A stretch of DNA of 64,000 nt from Mucilaginibacter_A sp050954285 (GTDB lineage Bacteria; Bacteroidota; Bacteroidia; Sphingobacteriales; Sphingobacteriaceae): assembly GCA_050954285.1 (NCBI GenBank), contig JBPBPL010000011.1:144774-208773 (forward strand), read 5' to 3'. Shown piece after piece: positions 44,486 through 53,142 of this stretch (positions are counted from its first letter, which is position 1; every line of letters begins with the position of its first letter). The position numbers and the translations under genes are program-made. The notes below the pieces were generated by a model. The model had not been told where the DNA came from. It searched no databases and worked only from the letters and a program-made list of their open reading frames with translations.

Positions 44486-46393
44486 ATGAGCGATCAGATT
44501 AAACATGAGTGCGGAGTTGCCTTCATCCGCTTGTTAAAGCCCCTTTCTTACTATCAGGAAAAATACGGAACATCACTTTATGGCTTGAACAAGCTGTATT
44601 TGCTGATGGAAAAACAAAACAACCGCGGACAAGACGGCGCGGGTGTAGCCACCATCAAACTGGATGTGGCCCCCGGGCACCGCTATATCAGCCGCCACCG
44701 TTCGATGGCTAAAAATGCGGTTGCTGATATTTTTGAATACATCCAGAAAAAGTTTGCCGATATCCAGAAAGAGTTTCCGGAACAATTTGCAGATGCGGAT
44801 TGGCTGAAAGAACACGTTAGTTTTACCGGTGAAGTTTTACTGGGACACTTACGCTATGGAACACATGGTAAAAACAGCATCGAAAATTGCCATCCGTTTT
44901 TGCGCCAGAATAACTGGATGACCCGGAACCTGGTAATGGCCGGAAATTTCAACATGACTAATACCGACGAGCTGCTGCAACAATTATTTGAATTGGGCCA
45001 GCATCCGAAGGAAAAACTGGATACAGTAACTGTTTTAGAAAAAATCGGGCATTTCCTGGATTCAGAAGTACAGGGTTTGTTTGATCAATATAAAAGAGAA
45101 GGTTTGGATGATAATGTAGAGATTACCAAATTAATTGCCAACGATCTGGACGTTGCAAAAATCCTGACAAAATCTGCCAAATCTTGGGATGGCGGTTATA
45201 CCATTGCCGGCATTTTTGGTCATGGCGATGCGTTTATTATGCGCGATCCGGCTGGTATCCGTCCGGCTTTTTATTATCAGAATGATGAAGTTTTGGTGGC
45301 CGCTTCCGAGCGTCCGGCTATCCAGACAGCATTTAATGTCCCGATAGAATCCATTCAGGAAATCAAACCGGGCCATGCTTTGATTATTAAAAAAAATGGA
45401 GAGATCAGCCAAAAACAGTTTCGCGAACCCACAGAAAAAAAGTCATGCTCTTTTGAGCGTATTTATTTTTCGAGAGGAAGTGATGCCTCTATTTACCGGG
45501 AACGCAAGCAGCTGGGCAGATTACTTTGTCCGCAAATTCTGGAAACCGTTAATCATGATCTGGAAAATACGGTTTTCTCTTATATTCCAAATACTGCCGA
45601 AGTTGCCTTTTATGGCATGGTAGAAGGTGTGCACAAATACATCAAATGCTACCAACGTGAACAGCTATTAAATCGTGCCGATAAAATTACCGATGAAGAG
45701 CTGAACCAAGTGCTCAATATTTTTCCTCGGGTAGAAAAACTGGCGATAAAAGATGTAAAGCTGCGGACGTTTATTACGCAGGATGCCGACCGCTCGGAAA
45801 TGGTAGCACATGTTTATGATACCACTTACGGATTGATCAAAAACGACAAGGATACGCTGGTGATTCTGGATGATTCCATTGTCCGCGGAACTACGCTGAA
45901 ACAAAGTATCTTGAAAATTATTGACCGTTTGGGGCCGAAAAAAATCATTGTGGTTTCATCTGCACCACAAATCCGTTATCCGGATTGTTATGGTATTGAT
46001 ATGTCTCGCATGAGTGAATTTGTAGCTTTTGAAGCGGCAATTACTTTGCTGAAAGAAAGTGGCAGGGAAAATGTGATCCATGAGGTTTATGAAAAATGTA
46101 AAGCCAGCGTGGATTTGCCAAAAGAGCAAGTGGAAAATTATATAAAACTGATTTATGAGCCTTTTACTTATGAACAGGTTTCTGATAAGATTGCAGAAAT
46201 CATCACGCCAAAAAACATAAAAGCCGAAGTAAAAGTGATTTACCAAACGTTGGACAACCTGCATAAAGCCTGTCCGGATCATTTAGGCGATTGGTATTTC
46301 TCCGGAAATTACCCAACGCCCGGTGGAAATAAGGTGGTAAACAAAGCATTTTTGAACTGGATGGAAGGCAAGAACCAGCGGGCTTACATGTAA
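44486..46393 (+). CDS. Long-form amidophosphoribosyltransferase (PurF-type)
   Basis: A 635-residue class-II glutamine amidotransferase/phosphoribosyltransferase. The would-be N-terminal nucleophile is Cys9 in KHECGVAFIRL, which requires removal of eight residues. The Ntn domain continues with NRGQDGAGVATI and GHLRYGTHGKNS. The PRPP-binding loop is LVILDDSIVRGTTLKQSI and the purine-binding PDCYGIDM follows. It is about 130 residues longer than standard PurF (about 500), with extra sequence around residues 60-100 and at the C-terminus. Bacteroidota often carry this long form besides a normal PurF, so its exact role is unsettled. An exact 12-mer at 44869-44880 encodes GKNSI. Confidence 0.9.
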   Translation: MSDQIKHECGVAFIRLLKPLSYYQEKYGTSLYGLNKLYLLMEKQNNRGQDGAGVATIKLDVAPGHRYISRHRSMAKNAVADIFEYIQKKFADIQKEFPEQFADADWLKEHVSFTGEVLLGHLRYGTHGKNSIENCHPFLRQNNWMTRNLVMAGNFNMTNTDELLQQLFELGQHPKEKLDTVTVLEKIGHFLDSEVQGLFDQYKREGLDDNVEITKLIANDLDVAKILTKSAKSWDGGYTIAGIFGHGDAFIMRDPAGIRPAFYYQNDEVLVAASERPAIQTAFNVPIESIQEIKPGHALIIKKNGEISQKQFREPTEKKSCSFERIYFSRGSDASIYRERKQLGRLLCPQILETVNHDLENTVFSYIPNTAEVAFYGMVEGVHKYIKCYQREQLLNRADKITDEELNQVLNIFPRVEKLAIKDVKLRTFITQDADRSEMVAHVYDTTYGLIKNDKDTLVILDDSIVRGTTLKQSILKIIDRLGPKKIIVVSSAPQIRYPDCYGIDMSRMSEFVAFEAAITLLKESGRENVIHEVYEKCKASVDLPKEQVENYIKLIYEPFTYEQVSDKIAEIITPKNIKAEVKVIYQTLDNLHKACPDHLGDWYFSGNYPTPGGNKVVNKAFLNWMEGKNQRAYM

Positions 46394-46444
46394 GAAGGAG
46401 TAAGGTGCGGTTAAGCACTGAATTATTTGTTGAATTTACGTTGA

Positions 46445-46456
46445 TAATAGAAGCAT
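46445..46456 (+). repeat. Degenerate element (TAATAGAAGCAT)
   Basis: One base from the GA consensus, preceded by AATTTACGTTGA. A second degenerate copy follows in the same orientation at 46502, in the gap between the PurF-type and LysE genes. Confidence 0.6.
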
Positions 46457-46501
46457 TTTGCTCTCAACTTAAATTCAACATTTTTTTTGATTTTAGGTTG
46501 A

Positions 46502-46513
46502 TAAACGAAGCAT
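46502..46513 (+). repeat. Degenerate element (TAAACGAAGCAT)
   Basis: Preceded by TTTTAGGTTGA and identical in its core to the copy at 30882-30893. It lies just beyond the stop codon of the minus-strand LysE gene. Confidence 0.65.
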
Positions 46514-46516
46514 CAA

Positions 46517-47167
46517 TCAATTAATCGCCGGAAAAACAAAATGTGTAACCAGTCGGTCTAAAATAATAAAAGCGGCAATAATCAGCGCAATTCCAGCAAC
46601 GTAATTTAATCTGTGTACTAATTTAACCGAGATTTTATCCCGAAGTTTATTGGCATAAAAGGCTTTAGTCGAGTCCAGTCCGAACTGTACAATCAGTATC
46701 GTTATAAACATCACTGCTATTTTGAGTTGCCGGTGCGGCACGCCGATATGATAAACAGTGCTTGCGGTTCCAATTACCGTAATCCAATGAAACAAAATGG
46801 TTGGGTTAAAAATGCACATCAAAAACCCTTTAAAAAAGTATCCGGCCCGGTTGACGCGTGCAGGTGTATGGGTGTTAAAATCAACATCAGCTTTTTTAAG
46901 CAGGTAATGGATTCCAATACACAATAAAATAATACTTCCGGCTATGCCCAGCCAAACCTTAATTTGCGGCGGAATTTCAAACAGCTGTGAGCCAAAAATG
47001 ATTGCTCCAACAAAAACCACATCGCTTGAAACCACACCTAAAGCCAAAGCCACTCCGGCGTGAAAGCCTTTCTCGATGCTTGTTTTGATGAGTGCAAAGA
47101 AAACCGGCCCGGTAATAAAGGTTAAAACGATACCGATACCGATACCGGAAATGATAGCTTCGATCAT
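46517..47167 (-). CDS. LysE family translocator
   Basis: A 216-residue inner-membrane exporter of the LysE/RhtB type with about six helices. The family start is MIEAIISGIGIGIVLTFITG followed by PVFFALIKTSIEKGFHAGV, with the middle segment FFKGFLMCIFNPTILFHWIT. Substrates in this family are amino acids or similar small molecules; none can be chosen here. The start is ATG 47167, which gives the canonical N-terminus; an upstream in-frame extension is rejected. It is divergent from the MFS permease gene across 171 bp in which I see no strong promoter match. Confidence 0.9.
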   Translation of the reverse strand: MIEAIISGIGIGIVLTFITGPVFFALIKTSIEKGFHAGVALALGVVSSDVVFVGAIIFGSQLFEIPPQIKVWLGIAGSIILLCIGIHYLLKKADVDFNTHTPARVNRAGYFFKGFLMCIFNPTILFHWITVIGTASTVYHIGVPHRQLKIAVMFITILIVQFGLDSTKAFYANKLRDKISVKLVHRLNYVAGIALIIAAFIILDRLVTHFVFPAIN

Positions 47168-47338
47168 TAATTCAGCTGACGATTTTAAAATAATGGATGC
47201 GAATATGCAATTTATTGTTCCAAAAAACACATGGAAGCAAGTTACAACAGCAATATCTGCAATTAGTGCTAAAATATTTATAAAATACTTTTATGTTCGC
47301 ATCACATTATTTTTTGCTTAATCAACAACAACTATCTA

Positions 47339-48946
47339 ATGGCTCAAACTCAAACTAAAAGCTACGCTTCCGCTTTATATTCGCTCATTACGGTTTTCTT
47401 TTTCTGGGGATTTCTGGCTGCGTCCAACGGCGTATTTATTCCGTTTTGTAAAACTCATTTTCATCTCACGCAGTTTGAATCGCAACTGATTGATTTTACA
47501 TTTTATGGCGGCTATTTTATTGGTTCGCTGATTTTGTACTTTATCTCTCAGCTCACAAAAGTTGATCTGCTTAATAAAATAGGTTATAAAAACGGCATCG
47601 TTTACGGTTTGCTGATCTCTACAGTTGGTGCGCTGGCGATGGTGCCGGCAATTAATAACGGCCATTTTGCTTTTATACTAAGTGCATTTTTTATCGTTGC
47701 CGTTGGTTTTTCTTTACAGCAAACTGCCGCTAATCCGTTCGTAGTAGCTTTAGGGCCGCCGGAAACCGGATCTGATAGGTTGAATTTTGCCGGTGGTGTA
47801 AATAATTTTGGCGGATTGCTCGGGCCAATCATCGTGAGTGTGGTTTTATTTGGTTCTTCGCAAGGCAGCAGTCAAAGCGATGTAAGCATCACTTCCGTTA
47901 ATAATTTGTATTTTATTTTAGCCGCATTGTTTTTGGCTGTGGCACTTTTCTATAAATTTTCCAATCTGCCAGAAATCAATAGTACAGAAAATGTAGCTGC
48001 CAGTACAAGTTCCAATGGGCCGTTGCTGTTCATGACGCTGGGTTTTCTAATGGTTTTAGTAGCTAATCCACTCGAAAAACTGACTGGTTTAAGCAATGCT
48101 TATTTTATTTATTTCGCGTTGGCAATCATCCTTTTATCATTGGTGTATGTACTGCTTGCCAAGAAAACTAATCCGGATAGCTGGGGAGCAATGCAATATC
48201 CACAGTTGGTGCTGGGCATGATTGCCATTTTTACCTATGTTGGTGTAGAAGTAACGACACAGAGTAATATGGGCGCCTTATTAAAACTACCAGAATTTGG
48301 TGGTTATGCAGATTCTGCCATCAAACCATTTATTTCTTTGTATTGGGGAAGTTTGATGATTGGCCGTTGGACAGGTGGAATTAGTGCTTTTAAACTTGCA
48401 AAATCAACTAAAAATATTCTAACGGTTGTGGTTCCGTTTGTGGCTTTTGGAGTGGTTTTGTTTTTCAACCATATTTCTGGTACAGATGTGAGTAACCTCT
48501 ACAGTTATGGAATTTGTGTGGCGGTTTTGATTGTAGCTTTCTTTTTAGGTCAGGACAAACCAACCCGCGTACTGATGATTTTTGGCTTGCTAGGCATGTT
48601 TGCCATGATTGTAGGTTTATTAACCACCGGACAAACTGCTATTTATGCGTTTTTAAGCGGTGGTTTGTGTTGCTCCATCATGTTTCCAAGTATCTTTTCT
48701 CTGGCCGTGGCGGGTTTGGGCAAACATACCAGTCAGGGTTCCGCGTTTTTAATCATGATGATTTTGGGCGGATCGATCATTCCTCCAGTTCAGGGAATTT
48801 TGGCTGATACGGCCGGAATCCATGTTTCTTACATCATCCCGGTAATCTGTTTTGCTTACATCACTTTCTTCGCGATCAAGGTTGGTCCAGCATTGAAAAA
48901 ACAAGGTATCGACATGAATCATGTAGTTGCCGGTGGCGGGCACTAA
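47339..48946 (+). CDS. MFS sugar permease (FucP-like)
   Basis: A 535-residue major facilitator with twelve or more helices, resembling the FucP/glucose-galactose porter group. Signature segments are FFFWGFLAASNGVFIPFCKT, LQQTAANPFVVALGPPETGS, and the C-terminal half with ISLYWGSLMIGRWTGG and SGGLCCSIMFPSIFSLAV. It is longer than E. coli FucP (438 residues), largely because of an expanded central region around residues 170-240. The sugar (fucose, glucose, galactose or other) is not determinable. The dCMP deaminase gene starts 6 bp after its stop. Confidence 0.88.
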   Translation: MAQTQTKSYASALYSLITVFFFWGFLAASNGVFIPFCKTHFHLTQFESQLIDFTFYGGYFIGSLILYFISQLTKVDLLNKIGYKNGIVYGLLISTVGALAMVPAINNGHFAFILSAFFIVAVGFSLQQTAANPFVVALGPPETGSDRLNFAGGVNNFGGLLGPIIVSVVLFGSSQGSSQSDVSITSVNNLYFILAALFLAVALFYKFSNLPEINSTENVAASTSSNGPLLFMTLGFLMVLVANPLEKLTGLSNAYFIYFALAIILLSLVYVLLAKKTNPDSWGAMQYPQLVLGMIAIFTYVGVEVTTQSNMGALLKLPEFGGYADSAIKPFISLYWGSLMIGRWTGGISAFKLAKSTKNILTVVVPFVAFGVVLFFNHISGTDVSNLYSYGICVAVLIVAFFLGQDKPTRVLMIFGLLGMFAMIVGLLTTGQTAIYAFLSGGLCCSIMFPSIFSLAVAGLGKHTSQGSAFLIMMILGGSIIPPVQGILADTAGIHVSYIIPVICFAYITFFAIKVGPALKKQGIDMNHVVAGGGH

Positions 48947-48952
48947 TTTTAT

Positions 48953-49414
48953 ATGGCTAAAAAAAGCTTCGATAGTATTTTTATGCACCTGGCTACCGAC
49001 CTGGCTTCGCGATCACATTGCGTAAAAGCACAGGTTGGTGCGGTTTTAACCAAAGACACGCGCATAATTTCTATCGGTTATAACGGGCCGCCAGCCGGAA
49101 CTCACAATTGTGATGAAGAATGGCCAGATCATGGTTGCGCGAGAGATTCGAAAGGAAGTTGTTTGCTGGCGCTCCATGCCGAGCAAAATGCGATTTTATA
49201 TGCCGTAAAAAATGGTGCAAAGCTGGAAGGCGCAACACTTTACGTTACACTTTCACCATGTTTGCCTTGTGCCAGATTAATCTTTTCGGCCGGGATCAGC
49301 GCGGTGTTTTACCGAAAATCCTATGCAGCTTATAAAGGTTTGGCCGCAGATGAAGGTGTGGATTTTTTAAACCGGTTTGGTGTTCCGGCAACGCAATACA
49401 ATTTAACAGCGTAA
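48953..49414 (+). CDS. dCMP/CMP deaminase family protein
   Basis: A 153-residue zinc deaminase. The zinc and proton-shuttle motif is LHAEQNAILYAVKNGAK (HAE) with SPCLPCARLIF (PCxxC), and an extra Cys/His set appears near GTHNCDEEWPDHGCARD as in dCMP deaminases. It probably converts dCMP to dUMP for thymidylate synthesis. It begins 6 bp after the MFS gene and has no obvious link to it. Bacillus ComEB belongs to the same family, but that name does not imply a role in DNA uptake. Confidence 0.92.
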   Translation: MAKKSFDSIFMHLATDLASRSHCVKAQVGAVLTKDTRIISIGYNGPPAGTHNCDEEWPDHGCARDSKGSCLLALHAEQNAILYAVKNGAKLEGATLYVTLSPCLPCARLIFSAGISAVFYRKSYAAYKGLAADEGVDFLNRFGVPATQYNLTA

Positions 49415-49445
49415 TCCGGTTTAACTTTTGATGCTGATGTTTTTC

Positions 49446-49502
49446 ATGCTTCTTTTATCGACATAAGATTTGAGCTTGAAATTATAGGCATAAAAGAAGC
49501 AT
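49446..49502. repeat. Inverted pair of GA-type elements between convergent genes
   Basis: ATGCTTCTTTTA at 49446-49457 and TAAAAGAAGCAT at 49491-49502 are exact and inverted, with 33 bp between them. They lie between the dCMP deaminase gene and the convergent cmk. The loop is long, so terminator activity is less sure than at 7061 or 15922. Confidence 0.8.
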
Positions 49503-49546
49503 CATGATTTTTTGTTGGATAGAATCTAAACAGCTTCTTAAACTTT

Positions 49547-50221
49547 TCAAGTTCTTAAAGTATTTACTTTTTGCAGCGCAAAATTTAATTGTTGTTCAGG
49601 TGTGAGGTTGGTATTGTCGAGGATTACGGCATCATCGGCACGAATCAGGGGACTTTCGGTGCGCGTAGTATCCTGGAAATCGCGATCAGCAATGTTTTCA
49701 AAAATTTCATGCAGCGTAATTTCTTGGCCTTTTTCTTTCAGTTCTTTATAACGCCTTTCTGCCCGGATTTTCGGATCAGCCGTCATAAATAATTTCAGTT
49801 GCGCATTTTTAAAAACAGTTGTGCCAATGTCGCGGCCATCCATCACAATATTTTTGGATTTGCCCATGCGCTGCTGCTGTTTCACCATTTCGTAGCGCAC
49901 TTTTTTGATGGCAGAAACAGCACTCACGTTTTTAGAAACTGGCATCTGCCTGATCTCGGCAGAAACCTCTTCGCCATTCAGCATAATGTGCGTTTCGTAA
50001 TCGCGCGAATTAAAGTTGAGGTGAATGTTTTTCAACGCTTCTTCCACCTGCTCCAAATTATGAATATCAATATTGTTCCGCAGAAAATATAATGTTACGG
50101 CGCGATACATCGAGCCACTATCTACATAAATAAAATTAAGCTGCTTTGCCAGTGCTTTTGCCAGCGTACTTTTTCCGCAGGAGGAATAGCCGTCAATCGC
50201 TATTACAAAGTTTGTGTTCAT
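49547..50221 (-). CDS. cmk: Cytidylate kinase
   Basis: A 224-residue CMP/dCMP kinase. The P-loop is AIDGYSSCGKSTLAKALA near residue 6, followed by VDSGSMYRAVTLYFL, the NMP-binding VMDGRDIGTTVFKNAQLK and RAERRYKEL. It phosphorylates CMP to CDP in the cytoplasm. ATG 50221 gives the family N-terminus, and the longer frame to 50251 would read through the -7 box at 50230-50237. It is divergent from lon. Confidence 0.95.
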   Translation of the reverse strand: MNTNFVIAIDGYSSCGKSTLAKALAKQLNFIYVDSGSMYRAVTLYFLRNNIDIHNLEQVEEALKNIHLNFNSRDYETHIMLNGEEVSAEIRQMPVSKNVSAVSAIKKVRYEMVKQQQRMGKSKNIVMDGRDIGTTVFKNAQLKLFMTADPKIRAERRYKELKEKGQEITLHEIFENIADRDFQDTTRTESPLIRADDAVILDNTNLTPEQQLNFALQKVNTLRT

Positions 50222-50229
50222 TTCGAGGC

Positions 50230-50237
50230 CAAAGATA
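50230..50237 (-). promoter_or_regulatory. -7 promoter element of cmk
   Basis: The minus strand reads TATCTTTG, 8 nt before the cmk ATG. Confidence 0.45.
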
Positions 50238-50273
50238 ATTGAATCCGGCAAAAATGTAAATCAAAAAAACGTG

Positions 50274-50285
50274 ATGCTTCTTTTA
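50274..50285 (-). repeat. 12-bp dispersed element (GA type)
   Basis: The plus strand reads ATGCTTCTTTTA, exact, followed by TTACCTGTTTTTTAGG. Confidence 0.85.
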
Positions 50286-50344
50286 TTACCTGTTTTTTAG
50301 GCAAGTTCAAGATGCAGATAATTCCATCCAGATCAAAAATTGTA

Positions 50345-50356
50345 ATGCTGTTTTTA
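50345..50356 (-). repeat. 12-bp dispersed element (AC type)
   Basis: The plus strand reads ATGCTGTTTTTA, exact. It lies 60 bp from a GA-type copy in the same orientation, the clearest mixed-type neighbourhood in the window. Confidence 0.85.
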
Positions 50357-50479
50357 GTATAGTTTTTTCATCCTTGTACATTCATTTTAAGAAAAAATTA
50401 AGCTTCGTTGTTGGCAGATAAACGTTTGTTTCTGATCCTGAAACCCAAAAAAACTATATTGATTTGCTGAAAAAACAGC

Positions 50480-50510
50480 TTGGCACAGCTCTTGAACTTT
50501 AATAGGTTTG
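50480..50510 (+). promoter_or_regulatory. Promoter of lon
   Basis: A -33 TTG at 50480-50482 and the -7 box TAGGTTTG at 50503-50510 (followed by C) are separated by 20 bp, matching the Bacteroidota spacing. The leader would be about 55 nt. Confidence 0.65.
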
Positions 50511-50570
50511 CACCACATTAGTACATAAATTTAATAATACTGCCACATTGGCGTTTAAATACGGTTTTAA

Positions 50571-53045
50571 ATGAGTTTTGACCCTTTCGATTTTAACAAT
50601 GCTTTACCTATTATAAATGAAGAATCAGAGTTTTTCCCTTTGATGTCATCAGAAGACGAGGAAGAAATGAACAATGAGCAAACGCCGGAGGTACTGTCAA
50701 TTTTGCCGCTGCGTAATACAGTTTTGTTTCCCGGCGTCGTCATCCCGATTACGGTTGGCCGTGATAAATCCATCAAACTGATTAAAGATGCCAATAAAGG
50801 CAACAAAATTATTGGTGTGGTTGCCCAAAAAGATACAACTGTAGAAGATCCGAATTACGATCAGCTAAATCATGTCGGAACGATGGCATTGATTATCAAG
50901 GTTTTGCAAATGCCCGATGGTAACACAACCGTAATTATTCAGGGTAAAAAACGTTTTTTGCTGAAAGAGCAGGTGCAAACCGAACCATACATCAAAGCCA
51001 GTATTGAGCCTTTTAAAGAGATCAAAGCCACTGAAAATAAGGAATTTAAAGCAATGGTTTCTTCGGTGAAAGATATGGCGATGAACATCATCCAGCTTTC
51101 TCCGAATATCCCGACCGAAGCTGGAATTGCTATTAAAAATATAGAAAGCACTTCATTTCTGGTCAATTTTATTTCTTCCAATATGAATGCACCGATGACG
51201 GTAAAGCAGCATATTCTGGAAGTGGCCAACCTGCACGAGCGAGCACAAATGGTGCTCGAACATCTGACGGTTGATTTGCAAATGCTGGAGTTGAAAAACC
51301 AGATTCAATCTAAAGTCCGGGTTGATTTGGACAAGCAGCAGCGTGATTATTTTTTGAATCAGCAACTCAAAACCATTCAGGAAGAACTGGGCGGCAACTC
51401 GCCGGATATGGAAGTAGACAACCTCCGCACCAAAGGCAGCAAAAAAAAGTGGTCAAAAGAAGTAGCGGATCATTTTAACAATGAACTGAACAAGCTGGCG
51501 CGCATCAATCCGGCTGCAGCTGATTATTCGGTGCAAATCAATTATTTAGAATTACTGACGGAACTGCCCTGGAATGAATTTACCAAAGACAATTTCGATC
51601 TGAAACGGGCGCAAAAAGTGCTGGATAAAGATCATTTCGGTTTGGAAAAAGTGAAACAGCGCATCATCGAATATCTGGCCGTGCTAAAACTGAAGCACAA
51701 CATGAAAGCACCGATTTTATGTTTGGTTGGCCCTCCGGGAGTTGGGAAAACGTCTTTAGGAAAATCTATAGCGCGAGCTTTAGGCCGAAAATATGTGCGG
51801 ATGGCTCTAGGAGGAATCCGGGATGAAGCTGAAATTCGCGGTCACCGTAAAACCTATATTGGTGCAATGCCAGGCCGGATTATTCAGTCGATAAAAAAAG
51901 CAGGTGCTTCCAATCCGGTTTTTATTCTGGATGAGATTGATAAAGTAGGCAATGATTTTCGCGGAGATCCTTCTTCTGCTTTGCTGGAAGTTCTTGATCC
52001 TGAGCAGAATAGTGCTTTCTACGATCATTATGTTGAGATGGATTATGATCTATCCAACGTGATGTTCATCGCTACGGCAAATTCTTTAAGCACCATTCAA
52101 CCCGCTTTGCTGGACCGGATGGAAATTATCGAAGTAAATGGTTATACGATTGAAGAAAAAGTAGAAATTGCCCGTCAGCATTTATTACCAAAACAACGCG
52201 AAGCACACGGATTGAAACCAAAAGACGTAACCATCAAAAATAATGTGATGGAAAAAGTAGTAGAAGATTATACGCGGGAATCGGGTGTGCGAAATCTGGA
52301 AAAAAAGATTGGTTCTTTAGTTCGTGGCATTGCCAAAAGCATTGCAATGGAGGAGGAATATTCAGCAGCAATCAACAAAGAAGATGTTGAAAAAATATTA
52401 GGTGCACCGATTTACGATAAAGACAGTTACGAAAATAACAATGTTGCAGGTGTAGTAACTGGTTTAGCCTGGACGCAGGTTGGAGGCGATATTCTGTTTA
52501 TCGAAGCCAGTTTAAGTCCGGGAAAAGGCCGTTTGACCATTACCGGTAGTTTGGGTGATGTGATGAAAGAATCCATCTCGATTGCGTTGGCTTACATCCG
52601 GGCACACGCTGTTCATTTTGGTATTGATGCACGCTTGTTTGACCAATGGGATGTGCATGTACACGTTCCGGCAGGTGCAACGCCAAAAGACGGTCCATCA
52701 GCAGGGATTACCATGTTAACTGCTTTGGTATCAGCTTTTACACAGCGAAAAGTAAAAGAGCATCTGGCGATGACGGGAGAAATTACGCTTCGTGGAAAAG
52801 TGCTGCCGGTTGGCGGAATCAAAGAGAAAATTCTGGCTGCAAAAAGGGCGAATATCAAGGAAATCATTCTTTGTAAATCCAACCAGAAAGATATTCTGGA
52901 GATCAAGGAATCTTACATTACCGATATGAAATTTCATTATATCACGGATATGAAAGATGTAATTAACCTGGCTTTGATGCCTGATAAAGTGGAAAATGCT
53001 TTAGATTTAACGGTTAAAGAAGATGTGAAAGCGCTAAATAATTAA
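50571..53045 (+). CDS. lon: ATP-dependent protease Lon
   Basis: An 824-residue Lon protease, full length. It has an N-terminal substrate domain (LSILPLRNTVLFPGVVIPIT), an AAA+ domain with Walker A GPPGVGKTS at residues 387-395 and Walker B VFILDEIDK, and a C-terminal protease domain with the catalytic Ser710 in DGPSAGITM. Lys753 in GGIKEKILAA matches the Ser-Lys dyad spacing of E. coli Lon. It degrades damaged and regulatory proteins in the cytosol. It has its own promoter and a terminator at 53091-53120. No dispersed element lies inside. Confidence 0.97.
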   Translation: MSFDPFDFNNALPIINEESEFFPLMSSEDEEEMNNEQTPEVLSILPLRNTVLFPGVVIPITVGRDKSIKLIKDANKGNKIIGVVAQKDTTVEDPNYDQLNHVGTMALIIKVLQMPDGNTTVIIQGKKRFLLKEQVQTEPYIKASIEPFKEIKATENKEFKAMVSSVKDMAMNIIQLSPNIPTEAGIAIKNIESTSFLVNFISSNMNAPMTVKQHILEVANLHERAQMVLEHLTVDLQMLELKNQIQSKVRVDLDKQQRDYFLNQQLKTIQEELGGNSPDMEVDNLRTKGSKKKWSKEVADHFNNELNKLARINPAAADYSVQINYLELLTELPWNEFTKDNFDLKRAQKVLDKDHFGLEKVKQRIIEYLAVLKLKHNMKAPILCLVGPPGVGKTSLGKSIARALGRKYVRMALGGIRDEAEIRGHRKTYIGAMPGRIIQSIKKAGASNPVFILDEIDKVGNDFRGDPSSALLEVLDPEQNSAFYDHYVEMDYDLSNVMFIATANSLSTIQPALLDRMEIIEVNGYTIEEKVEIARQHLLPKQREAHGLKPKDVTIKNNVMEKVVEDYTRESGVRNLEKKIGSLVRGIAKSIAMEEEYSAAINKEDVEKILGAPIYDKDSYENNNVAGVVTGLAWTQVGGDILFIEASLSPGKGRLTITGSLGDVMKESISIALAYIRAHAVHFGIDARLFDQWDVHVHVPAGATPKDGPSAGITMLTALVSAFTQRKVKEHLAMTGEITLRGKVLPVGGIKEKILAAKRANIKEIILCKSNQKDILEIKESYITDMKFHYITDMKDVINLALMPDKVENALDLTVKEDVKALNN

Positions 53046-53090
53046 AAGTTTTAAAAGCAAGTTCTGAAAACAACCATCACATATAATTTT

Positions 53091-53120
53091 AAAAGCCGGA
53101 GATTTGTTCCCGGCTTTTTT
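53091..53120 (+). terminator. Rho-independent terminator of lon
   Basis: AAAAGCCGG at 53091-53099 pairs with CCGGCTTTT at 53110-53118, followed by further Ts. Confidence 0.88.
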
Positions 53121-53142
53121 TAGCTTAGAACTTTTTATCAGC

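Larger units (their letters stand above)
50222..50570. other. 349-bp divergent gap between cmk and lon
   Basis: It holds the cmk -7 box (50230-50237), two minus-oriented dispersed elements of different types (50274-50285 GA, 50345-50356 AC) and the lon promoter (50480-50510). I see no CIRCE or other heat-shock operator. Confidence 0.6.

Noticed and set aside
48953..49414. dCMP deaminase (ComEB family) as evidence for competence machinery
   Set aside because: The family is a general nucleotide enzyme and, to my knowledge, ComEB is not needed for DNA uptake. No comEC, dprA or pilus gene is in the window.
49446..49502. Calling the inverted element pair at 49446/49491 a terminator
   Set aside because: The 33-bp spacer has no further pairing and the stem is A+T-rich, so I list it only as an inverted repeat.
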